From assembly GCF_022539505.1 (NCBI RefSeq), contig NC_061510.1, positions 399,758,249 to 399,822,248 on the forward strand: a stretch of DNA of 64,000 nucleotides, given 5' to 3'. The notes under the pieces were generated by a model. The model ran no database searches and was not told where the DNA came from. It saw only the letters and a list, made by a program, of their open reading frames with translations. Origin of the DNA: Lolium rigidum. Taxonomy: Eukaryota; Streptophyta; Magnoliopsida; Poales; Poaceae. Numbering within the stretch: position 1 is the first letter of the stretch; the number at the start of each line of letters is the position of its first letter. Made by a program: the position numbers and the translations under genes. Shown here piece by piece: positions 34,895 to 46,549 of the stretch.

Positions 34895-37800
34895 ATGGCA
34901 TGTTCCGGAATAGCAGAGGTCTTCGTGACTTGGCTAAGCATTCCCACATTTCTGATGGTTGTAGAGATTATGATTTAGATTTTATCGCTATATCGGAGAC
35001 GGGTAGGCGGAATTTCTCTCAAAGTTTTCTCGACCGTTTGTCAGGCGGGATTAACTTTCAGTGGTTTTCTCGCCCGCCCCGTGGTAGATCGGGGGGTATT
35101 TTACTTGGCGTCCGCATAGACACCATGACCGTCTTGGCTAGTTCTGATGGAGAGTACTACATTAAGCTCGACATTCAGAATAAAGCAGATGGTTTCATGT
35201 GGAGTCTGGTTGCCGTGTACGGTGCCGCCTAGGAAGTGTTTAAGGCTGACTTTTTACGTGAGTTGGTAAACCTTACAAAGGATAATCCTTATCCGATTTT
35301 AATCGGAGGAGATTTTAATTTGTTGAGGTTTCCTCATGAGAAAAGTAAAGGCCGTTTTGATGGTCATTGGCCTTTCTTATTCAACGCTGTCATCGATAGC
35401 CTTGATTTAAGAGAGGTGTTTATGACTGGTCGACAGTTTACTTGGGCAAACAGATTGCCTGAGCCCACATACGAGAAACTAGATCGCGTGTTGATGAATA
35501 CCGAATGGGAAAATAAATACCCTATGGTTTCAGTCCGTGCACTAGAACGTATTGAAAACTGTCTGACCACGCTCCCATCCTTCTAACCACTGGGAATCCC
35601 AGACCCGTTGGTAAACGACCGTTCAAATTTGAACTTGGCTGGTTATATCGAGAGGGATTTCATGATATGGTTAAAAGGGTTTGGGACAGACCGGTCGGGG
35701 GGGAGCACGCCTATTTTGAGATGGAATAATAAAATGCGGTCATTGCGCAAACATCTCTCTGGTTGGGCTGCCCATACGACTGGTATTCTTAAAAAAGAAA
35801 AGACTCGCTTATCAAATGTGATTGATGAGCTTGAGGCTGTTGCGGAGATTAGACCACTGTCTACACATGAGATTGAGCTTAAAAATCAATACAACGAACA
35901 GATGGCGAGTCTTCTTCGCGAAGAGGAACTCAAATGGTATCAACGTTCCAAAGCTCAATTCATCTTGGAAGGAGACTCAAATACGCGGTATTTCCATGGC
36001 TTAGCCAATGGGAGACACCGGAAAAAACGTATTCATTCTCTTATTCAAGATGAAGGGTTGATTGAAGGCCATGAGCAACTCAAGTCTTACATTACTAATT
36101 ATTATAAGGGTCTGTTTGGTCCTCCGGAGGAAAGTACTTTCTCTCTTAACGAGGATTTAACGGATGATATACCCCAAGTTTCTATGGAAGAAAACGGCTT
36201 GCTAACCGCACCTTATACTGAGGAAGAGGTTAAGAAGGCAGTTTTCCAAATGGAATGCAACAAAGCACCGGGTCCAGATGGTTTTCCAGCTGAGTTTTAT
36301 CAATCCTTCTGGGATACGATTAAATCGGACCTTCTAGATTTGTTCAGTGATTTACACATTGAACAACTAGAATTATTTCGTCTAAATTTTGGTGAAGTTA
36401 TCTTGTTACTGAAAATTAATGAGGCAGAAAGGATCCAACAATATAGACCCATTTGCCTATTAAATGTAAGTTTCAAGATTTTCACGAAAGTGGCCACCAT
36501 TAGACTTAATACGGTTGCGGATCATGTTGTTTTACCATCGCAGACAGCCTTTATGCAAGGACGTAATATCCTTGATGGAGTGGCGGTTTTGCATGAGACG
36601 GTACATGAGATGCATTCTAAGAAATTAAATGGGGTTATTTTAAAACTTGATTTTGAGAAGGCGTATGATAAAGTTAAATGGTCTTTCCTTCAACAGACAC
36701 TCAGGATGAAAGGCTTTTCGCCTGAGTGGCGAGCTCTAATTAATGATTTCGTGTATGGAGGTAGTGTTGCAATCCGGGTTAATGATGACATCGGACACTA
36801 TTTCCAAACACGTAAAGGGTTACGCCAAGGGGATCCGCTATCACCGATGTTGTTTAACATTGTAGCGGATATGCTGGCTGTACTCATAGAGAGGGCCAAG
36901 TCTGATGGTCATACTGAAGGTGTGATTCCACATCTGGTTGATGGTGGCTTATCTATCCTTCAATACGCTGATGATACAATTCTATTTATGGATCACGATA
37001 TTGAAAAAGCTCAAAATCTGAAATTAACTTTAGCAGCTTTTGAGCAATTATCAGGATTGAAAATTAACTTCCATAAAAGTGAATTGTTCTGCTTCGGTGA
37101 TGCCCAAGATGATGTAGCTCTGTATACAGAGTTATTTGGTTGTGGGCAAGGCCAATTTCCGATTCGTTATTTGGGTATTCCGATTCACTATCGGAGACTT
37201 ACAATTGCGGAATGGAAATTAGTGGAAGAAAGATTACAAAAACACCTCAGTAGTTGGAAAGGTAAATTGTTGTCTCTGGGTGGAAGATTGGTACTCATTA
37301 ATTCGGTACTAACAAATATGGTACTGTATATGTGTGGTGACCCAGCGTACCACTGCATGGTGTAGTACACAAGTTGTTGACATAACACAAGTGAAACACC
37401 GTTCCACCTATATTACATCTCTCAGAGTGGTACAACAGAAACATATGCGAGTCCAAGGTATGTCTATAGAAGTACACACGAACAGCTTTACATAAGATCC
37501 ACACAACCTCCTACTTTACGAGTGAGGTAAAACTTCAAATAAAGCTCCAGAAGAACGACTCGTAGTCTATCTTATTGCTAACTCAAGTTTAAGAGCTAAT
37601 TGGCTTGCTATAGAACTCTAGCTACTTAGGTGCTAGGATTAGGGAAAGGTTCCCTTCTATTACTAGTCTAGGTTTCCATAATAGCTGATGCAGAAGTTGA
37701 CTCCATTGACTCCTTTGATTGGATTCTTCATCTTGTTGCAGTTGACTCCTTTGTCTTCGAGTTCCACGGTAGTTTCTCCTTCGGTGCCTTGCTCTAAGAA

Positions 37801-38371
37801 GGGGGTTCAAACGAGATAGAATGAGTACGAGCGTACTCAACAAGTTCATATTAGGAAATATGTGTATCATGCACTAGCTACAGCCATAGACCAGAAAGTC
37901 ATAGGCCAATGCAAGTTTTCATAAACATTTCTTCAAAAGGTTTATTTTATTCTGAAAACTATGCCCGTCAGTCTTCACGGAGTTGACTAGAACTTCGTGG
38001 AGTTCCTTTCCTGCCGCGTTCGCAGTTCCCTTCCCGGAACAGGGAGTGACAGCCACAATTCAGTATCCTCTGCAGAGGTGCGTTACTTTTCCCACAAGAG
38101 ATCTCACCCTTTTTGCCATCCGCAGGGACTTGCCCCCGTTCACACTTCCTTTGGTGTGAGGCCAGGTATAAAGATCCAAGCCCACACCGCCTTCTCCGCG
38201 ATCGCAAACCCACCCTTTTGTCCACCCGCACACCTCCGGTAGACTTCCCCGATAATACGGCTTTACTCATGGTGTACTTTGGACAATCCTTCATAGATCG
38301 TAGAGCCATCATCACTAATGGATGGGGATTTAAAAGGCTATCCCAACCTACGGCAAGTGCCTCCAACACCT

Positions 38372-39978
38372 CGATACGTCTCCAACGTATCGATAATTTC
38401 TTGTGTTCCATGCCACATTATTGATGTTATCTACATGTTTTATGCACACTTTATGTCATATTCGTGCATTTTCCGGAACTAACCTATTAACAAGATGCCG
38501 AAGTGCCGATTCTGTCGTTTTCCGCTGTTTTTGGTTTCAGAAATCCTAGTAAGGAAATATTCTCGGAATTGGACGAAATCAAAGCCCGGGGGCCTATTTT
38601 TCCACGAAGCTTCCGGAAGTCCGAAGGAGAGACGAAGAGGGGCGACGAGGGGGCCACACCCTAGGGCGGCGCGGCCCCCCCTTGGCCGCGCGGCCCTGTG
38701 GTGTGGGGCCCCCGTGCCGCCTCTTGACCTGCCCTTCCGCCTACAAATAGCCTCCGTGACGAAACCCCCAGTACCGAGAACCACGATACGGAAAACCTTC
38801 CAGAGACGCCGCCGCCGCCGATCCCATCTCGGGGGATCCAGGAGATCGCCTCCGGCACCCCTGCCGGAGAGGGGAATCATCTCCCGGAGGACTCTACGCC
38901 GCCATGGTCGCCTCCGGTGTGATGTGTGAGTAGTCTACCCCTGGACTATGGGTCCATAGCAGTAGCTAGATGGTTGTCTTCTCCCCATTGTGCTATCATT
39001 GTCGGATCTTGTGAGCTGCCTATCATGATCAAGATCATCTATATGTAATTCTATATGTTGCGTTTGTTGGGATCCGATGAATAGAGAATACTTGTTATGT
39101 TGATTATCAAAGTTATGCTTATGTGTTGTTTATGATCTTGCATGCTCTCCGTTACTAGTAGATGCTCGGCCAAGTAGATGCTTGTAACTCCAAGAGGGAG
39201 TACTTATGCTCGATAGTGGGTTCATGCCCGCATTGACACTTGGGACAAGTGATGTAAAGTTCTAAGGTTGTGTTGTGCTCGTTGCCACTAGGGATAAAAC
39301 ATTGATGCTATGTCTAAGGATGTAGTTGTTGATTACATTACGCACCATACTTAATGCAATTGTCTCGTTGCTTGCAACTTAATACTCGGAGGGGTTCGGA
39401 TGATAACCTCGAAGGTGGACTTTTAGGCATAGATGCAGCTTGGATGGCGGTCTATGTACTTTGTCGTAATGCCCAATTAAATCTCACTATACTCATCATG
39501 ATATGTATGTGCATTGTCATGCTCTCTTTATTTGTCAATTGCCCAACCGTAATTTGTTCACCCAACATGCTCGTTCGTCTTATGGGAGAGACACCTCTAG
39601 TGAACTCGTGGACCCCGGTCCAATTCTCTTTACCTGAAATACAATCTACTGCAATACTTGTTCTACCGTTTTCTCTGCAAACAATCATCTTCCACACAAT
39701 ACGGTTAATCCTTTGTTACAGCAAGCCGGTGAGATTGACAACCTCACTGTTTTGTTGGGGCAAAGTAGTTTGGTTGTGTTGTGCAGGTTCCACGTTGGCG
39801 CCGGAATCCCTGGTGTTGCGCCGCACTACATCCCGCCGCCATCAACCTTCAACGTGCTTCTTGGCTCCTCCTCGGTTCGATAAACCTTGGTTTCTTTCTC
39901 GAGGGAAAACTTGCTCGCTGTGCGCATCATACCTTCCTCTTGGGGTTGCCCAACGAACGTGTGAAATACACGCCATCA
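38372..39978 (+). repeat. 5' LTR of gypsy copy B
   Basis: About 1.6 kb, ending CACGCCATCA. It differs from the 3' LTR mainly by single-base indels of the CTG/CTCG kind (for example 39,363 versus 45,941). Confidence 0.92.
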
Positions 39979-40230
39979 AGCTCTTTTTCCGGCGCCGTTG
40001 CCGGGAGATCAAGACACGCTGCAAGGGGAGTCTCCACTTCTCAACCTCTTTACTTTGTTTTTGTCTTGCTTTATTTTATTTACTACTTTGTTTGCTGCAC
40101 TAAATCAAAATACAAAAAAATTAGTTGCTAGTTTTACTTTATTTGCTATCTTGTTTGCTATATCGAAAACACAAAAAATTAGTTTACTTGCATTTACTTT
40201 ATCTAGTTTGCTTTATTTACTGTTGCTAAA

Positions 40231-42350
40231 ATGGCCAACGCTGAAAATACTAAGTTGTGTGACTTCACAACCACAAATAATAATGATTTCTTATGCACAC
40301 CTATTGCTCCACCTGCTACTACAGCGAGAATTCTTTGAAATTAAACCCGCTTTACTCGAATCTTGTTATGAAAGATCAATTTTCTGGTGTTAGTTCCGAT
40401 GATGTCGCTGCCCATCTTAATAATTTTGTTGAACTATGTGAAATGCAAAAATATAAAGATGTAGATGGTGATATTATTAAACTAAAATTGTTCCCTTTCT
40501 CATTAAGAGGAAGAGCTAAAGATTGGTTGCTATCTCTCGCCTAAGAATAGTATTGATTCATGGACTAAATGCAAGGATGCTTTTATTGGTAGATATTATC
40601 CCCCTGCTAAAATTATATCTTTGAGGAGTAGCATAATGAATTTTAAACAATTAGATACTGAACATGTTGCTCAAGCTTGGGAAAGAATGAAATCTCTCGG
40701 TTAAAAATTGTCCAACCCATGGACTCGACTACTTGGATGATCATCCAAACCTTCTATGCAGGACTAAATTTTTCTTCACGGAATTTATTGGATTCAGCTG
40801 CTGGAGGTACCTTTATGTCCATCACTCTTGGTGAAGCAACAAAGCTTCTTGATAATATGATGATCAACTACTCTGAATGGCACACGGAAAGAGCTCCACA
40901 AGGTAAGAAGGTAAATTCGTCGAAGAAACCTCTTCCTTGAGTGATAAGATTGATGCTATTATGTCTATGCTTGTGAATGATAGGACTAATATTGATCCTA
41001 ATAATGTTCCATTAGCTTCATTGGTTGCACAAGAAGAACATGTTGATGTAAACTTCATTAAAAATAATAATTTCAACAACAATGCTTACCGGAACAATTC
41101 TAGTAACAACTATAGGCCATATCCTTATAATAATGGCAACGGCTATGGTATTTCTTATGGAAATTCTTACAACAATAATAGGAATTCACCCCCTGGACTT
41201 GAAGCCATGCTTAAAGAATTTATTAGTACACAAACTGCTTTTAACAAATCTGTTGAAGAAAAGCTTGGGAAAATTGATATACTTGCTTCTAAAGTCGATA
41301 GTCTTGGCTGCTGATGTTGATCTTTTGAAATCAAAAGTTTTGCCTAATGAGAATCATCATAATAAGATTGCTACTACAGCAAATGCCATTCAAGTTAGAA
41401 TTGATGAGAATATAAGATTAATGGCTGAACTGCGTGCTAGGTGGGATAGAGAAGAAAATGAAAAACTAGCTAAAGAGAAGAATATAGCTAAAGTTTGGAC
41501 TATTACCACCACTAGTAATGCTAATGCTACACATGTTGCTGCACCTCCTACTAATACTAATAAAAGAATTGGTGTTAGCAATGTTTCCACTTCTAATGCA
41601 AAGCGCGAAAAATTGCCTGAAACTGCTAAAACTGCTGAAATTGCCTGTGATAATGCTGCTGAATTTTTTTCCAACATTGGGGATGATGATCCCATTGCTT
41701 TAGATTATAATGGTTTGAATTTTGATGATTGCCACATCTCTGAAGTTATAAAGTTCTTGCAAAAACTTGCTAAAAGTCCTAATGCTAGTGCTATAAATTT
41801 GGCTTTCACGCATCATATTACAAATGCTCTCATAAAAGCTAGAGAAGAGAAACTAGAGCGTGAAGCCTCTATTCCTAAAAAACTAGAGGATGGTTGGGAG
41901 CCCATCATTAAGATGAAGATTAAAGATTTTGATTGTAATGCTTTATGTGATCTTGGTGCAAGTATTTCTGTTATGCCTAAGAAAATTTATAATATGCTTG
42001 ACTTGCCACCGCTGAAAAATTGTTATTTGGATGTTAATCTTGCTGATCATTCTACAAAGAAACCTTTGGGTAAAGTTGATAATGTTCGCATTACCGTTAA
42101 CAATAATCTTGTTCCCGTTGATTTTGTTGTCTTGGATATTGAATGCAATGCATCTTGTCCCATTATATTGGGAAGACCTTTTCTTCGAACCGTTGGTGCT
42201 ACTATTGATATGAAGGAAGGTAATATTAAATATCAATTTCCTCTCAAGAAAGGTATGGAACACTTCCCTAGAAAGAGAATGAAGGTACCTTATGATTCTA
42301 TTATTAGAACAAATTATGATGTTGATGCTTCATCTCTCGATGTTACTTGA
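40231..42350 (+). pseudogene. Gypsy gag-protease, frameshifted (copy B)
   Basis: The ATG at 40,231 begins MANAENTKLCDF, as in copy A. Gag segments (NNFVELCEMQKYKDVDGD, LFPFSLRGRAKDWL, TFYAGLNFSSRNLLDSAAGG) are spread over frames because of breaks near 40,325, 40,357, 40,537, 40,698, 40,728, 40,921 and 41,305. From about 41,310 to the TGA at 42,348-42,350 the frame is open and encodes a coiled, Asn-rich linker and the aspartic protease (CDLGASISVMP, IILGRPFL). Most breaks coincide with CTG-derived CTCG or TCG. The protein would bind element RNA and process Gag; pol functions must come from elsewhere. Confidence 0.88.
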
Positions 42351-44959
42351 TACACACTTTCTGCGCCTAGCTGAAAGGCGTTAAAGAAAAGCGCTTATGG
42401 GAGACAACCCATGTTTTTACCTACAGTACTTTGTTTTTATTTTGTGTCTTGGAAGTTGTTTACTACTGTAGCAACCTCTCCTTATCTTAGTTTTGTGTTT
42501 TGTTGTGCCAAGTTAAGCCGTTGATAGAAAAGTAAGTACTAGATTTGGATTACTGCACAGTTCCAGATTTCTTTGCTGTCACGAATCTGGGCAAAACCTC
42601 CCTGTAGGTAACTCAGAAAATTATGCCAATTTACGTGCATGATCCTCAGATATGTACGCAACTTTCATTCAATTTGAGCATTTTCATTTGAGCAAGTCTG
42701 GTGCCATTTTAAAATTCGTCAATACGAACTGTTCTGTTTTGACAGATTCTGCCTTTTATTTCGCATTGCCTCTTTCGCTATGTTGGATGAATTTCTTTGA
42801 TCCACTAATGTCCAGTAGCATTATGCAATGTCCAGAAGTGTTAAGAATGATTGTGTCACCTCTGAATATGTCAATTTATATTGTGCACTAACCCTCTAAT
42901 GAGTTGTTTCGAGTTTGGTGTGGAGGAAGTTTTCAAGGATCAAGAGAGGAGTATGATGCAACATGATCAAGGAGAGTGAAAGCTCTAAGCTTGGGGATGC
43001 ACCCGGTGGTTCACCCCTGCATATATCAAGAAGACTCAAGCGTCTAAGCTTGGGGATGCCCAAGGCATCCCCTTCTTCATCGACAATATTATCGGGTTCC
43101 TCCCCGAAACTATATTTTTATTCCATCACATCTTATGTGCTTTTTCTTGGAGCGTCGGTTTGTTTTTGTTTTTGTTTTGTTTGAATAAAATGGATCCTAG
43201 CATTCACTTTGTGGGAGAGATACACGCTCCGCTGTAGCATATGGACAAGTATGTCCTTGGTTTCTATTCATAGTATTCATGGCGAAGTTTCTCCTTCGTT
43301 AAATTGTTATATGGTTGGAATTGGAAAATGATACATGTAGTAATTGCTATAATGTCTTGGATAATGTGATACTTGGCAATTGTTGTGCTCATGTTTAAGC
43401 TCTTGCATCATATGCTTTGCACCTATTAATGAAGAAATACATAGAGCATGCTAAAATTTGGTTTGCATATTTGGTTTCTCTAAGGTCTAGATAATTTCTA
43501 GTATTGAGTTTGAACAACAAGGAAGACGGTGTAGAGTCTTATAATGTTTTCAATATGTCTTTTATGTGAGTTTTGCTGCACCGGTTCATCCTTGTGTTTG
43601 TTTCAAATAAGCCTTGCTAGCCTAAACCATTGTATCGAGAGGGAATACTTCTCATGCATCCAAAATACTTGAGCCAACCACTATGCCATTTGTGTCCACC
43701 ATACCTACCTACTACATGGTATTTTCCAGCCATTCCAAAGTAAATTGCTTGAGTGCTACCTTTAAAATTCCATCATTCACCTTTGCAATATATAGCTCAT
43801 GGGACAAATAGCTTAAAAACTATTGTGGTATTGAATATGTAATTATGCACTTTATCTCTTATTAAGTTGCTTGTTGTGCGATAACCATGTTTATCGGGGA
43901 ACGCCATCAACAATTCATTGTTGAATTTCATGTGAGTTGCTATGCATGTTCGTCTTGTCCGAAGTAAGGGCGATCTACACCGAGTTGAATGGTTTGAGCA
44001 TGCATATTGTGAGAGAAGAACATTGGGCCGCTAACTAAAGCCATGTTCCATGGTGGAAGTTTCAGTTTTGGACAAATATCCTCAAATCTCTAATGAGAAA
44101 AGAATTAATTGTTGTTGAATGCTTAAGCATTAAAAGAGGAGTCCATTATCCGTTGTCTATGTTGTCCCGGTATGGATGTCTAAGTTGAGAATAATCAAAA
44201 GCGAGAAATCCAAATGCGAGCTTTCTCCTTAGACCTTTGTACGAAGCGGCATAGAGGTACCCTTTGTGATACTTGGTTAAAGCATATGTATTGCGGTGAT
44301 AATCCAGGTAGTCCAAGCTAATTAGGACAAGGTGCGAGCACTATTAGTACACTATGCATGAGGCTTGCAACTTATAAGATATAATTTACATGATGCATAT
44401 GCTTTATTACTACCGTTGACAAAATTGTTTCATGTTTTCAAAATCAAAGCTCTAGCACAAATATAGCAATCGATGCTTTTCCTCTATGGAGGACCATTCT
44501 TTTACTTTCAATGTTGAGTCAGTTCACCTATTTCTCTCCACCTCAAGAAGCAAACACTTGTGTGAACTGTGCATTGATTCCTACATATTCGCTTATTGCA
44601 CTTATTATATTACTCTATGTTGACAATATCCATGAGATATACATGATACAAGTTGAAAGCAACCGCTGAAACTTAATCTTCTTTTGTGTTGCTTCAATAC
44701 CTTTACTTTGAATTATTGCTTTATGAGTTAACTCTTATGCAAGACTTATTGATGCTTGTCTTGAAGTGCTATTCATGAAAAGTCTTTGCTATATGATTCA
44801 CTTGTTTACTCATGTCATTACCATTGTTTTGATCGCTGCACTCACTACATATGCTTTACAAATAGTATGATCAAGATTATGATGGCATGTCACTCCGTAA
44901 ATTATCCGTGTTATCGTTTTACCTGCTTCGGGACGAGCAGTAACTAAGCTTAGGGATGC
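42351..44959 (+). other. Non-coding 3' internal region of gypsy copy B
   Basis: About 2.6 kb. It contains two internal copies of TAAGCTTGGGGATGC (42,986-43,000 and 43,045-43,059) that match the polypurine tract before the 3' LTR. The second runs into a perfect 9-bp-stem hairpin at 43,052-43,072. The short ORFs at 42,652-42,891 and 42,963-43,184 are shared with copy A. Confidence 0.75.
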
Positions 44960-46549
44960 TGATACGTCTCCAACGTATCAATAATTTCTTGTGTTCCATG
45001 CCACATTATTGATGTTATCTACATGTTTTATGCACACTTTATGTCATATTCGTGCATTTTCCGGAACTAACCTATTAACAAGATGCCGAAGTGCCGATTC
45101 TTTGTTCTGCCGTTTTTGGTTTCGAAATCCTAGTAAGGAAATATTCTCGGAATTGGACGAAATCAAAGCCCGGGGGCCTATTTTTCCACGAAGCTTCCGA
45201 AGTCCGAAGGAGAGACGAAGAGGGCGACGAGGGGGCCACACCCTAGGGCGGTGCGGCCCCCCTTGGCCACGCGGCCCCGTGGTGTGGGGCCCCCGTGCCG
45301 CCTCTTGACCTGCCCTTCCGCCTACAAATAGCCTCCGTGACGAAACCCCCGCACCGAGAACCACGATACGGAAAACCTTCCGAGACGCCGCCGCCGCCGA
45401 TCCCATCTCGGGGGATCCAGGAGATCGCCTCCGGCACCCTGCCGGAGAGGGGAATCATCTCCCGGAGGACTCTACGCCGCCATGGTCGCCTCCGGTGTGA
45501 TGTGTGAGTAGTCTACCCCTGGACTATGGGTCCATAGCAGTAGCTAGATGGTTGTCTTCTCCCCATTGTGCTATCATTGTCGGATCTTGTGAGCTGCCTA
45601 TCATGATCAAGATCATCTATATGTAATTCTATATGTTGCGTTTGTTGGGATCCGATGAATAGAGAATACTTGTTATGTTGATTATCAAAGTTATGCTTAT
45701 GTGTTGTTTATGATCTTGCATGCTCTCCGTTACTAGTAGATGCTCGGCCAAGTAGATGCTTGTAACTCCAAGAGGGAGTACTTATGCTCGATAGTGGGTT
45801 CATGCCTGCATTGACACCGGGACGAGTGACGTAAAGTTCTAAGGTTGTGTTGTGCTCGTTGCCACTAGGGATAAAACATTGATGCTATGTCTAAGGATGT
45901 AGTTGTTGATTACATTACGCACCATACTTAATGCAATTGTCTGTTGCTTGCAACTTAATACTGGAGGGGTTCGGATGATAACCTCGAAGGTGGACTTTTT
46001 AGGCATAGATGCAGTTGGATGGCGGTCTATGTACTTTGTCGTAATGCCCAATTAAATCTCACTATACTCATCATGATATGTATGTGCATTGTCATGCTCT
46101 CTTTATTTGTCAATTGCCCAACCGTAATTTGTTCACCCAACATGCTGTTCGTCTTATGGGAGAGACACCTCTAGTGAACTCGTGGACCCCGGTCCAATTC
46201 TCTTTACTCGAAATACAATCTATCGCAATACTTGTTCTACTCGTTTTCCGCAAACAATCATCTTCCACACAATACGGTTAATCCTTTGTTACAGCAAGTC
46301 GGTGAGATTGACAACCTCACTCGTTTCGTTGGGGCAAAGTAGTTTGGTTGTGTTGTGCAGGTTCCACGTTGGCGCCGGAATCCCCGGTGTTGCGCCGCAC
46401 TACATCCCGCCGCCATCAACCTTCAACGTGCTTCTTGGCTCCTCCTGGTTCGATAAACCTTGGTTTCTTTCTGAGGGAAAACTTGCTGCTGTGCGCATCA
46501 TACCTTCCTCTTGGGGTTGCCCAACGAACGTGTGAAATACACGCCATCA
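44960..46549 (+). repeat. 3' LTR of gypsy copy B
   Basis: TGATACGTCTCCAACG start and CACGCCATCA end. The target duplication CACCC follows. Confidence 0.93.

Larger units (their letters stand above)
38372..46549 (+). mobile_element. Complete non-autonomous gypsy-type LTR retrotransposon (copy B)
   Basis: Sister of copy A in the opposite orientation. LTRs are 38,372-39,978 and 44,960-46,549. The target duplication is CACCT (38,367-38,371) and CACCC (46,550-46,554), one mismatch; the first LTR base appears mutated (CGATACG rather than TGATACG). The primer-binding region GGCGCCGTTGCCGGG follows the 5' LTR, and the tract AAGCTTAGGGATGC precedes the 3' LTR. Gag-protease is present (40,231-42,350); reverse transcriptase and integrase are absent. 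It is inserted in the solo-LTR-like sequence. Confidence 0.92.

Noticed and set aside
39354..40103. 249-codon ORF across the 5' LTR of gypsy copy B
   Set aside because: It is LTR and leader sequence, not open in the sister LTR, and ends before gag.
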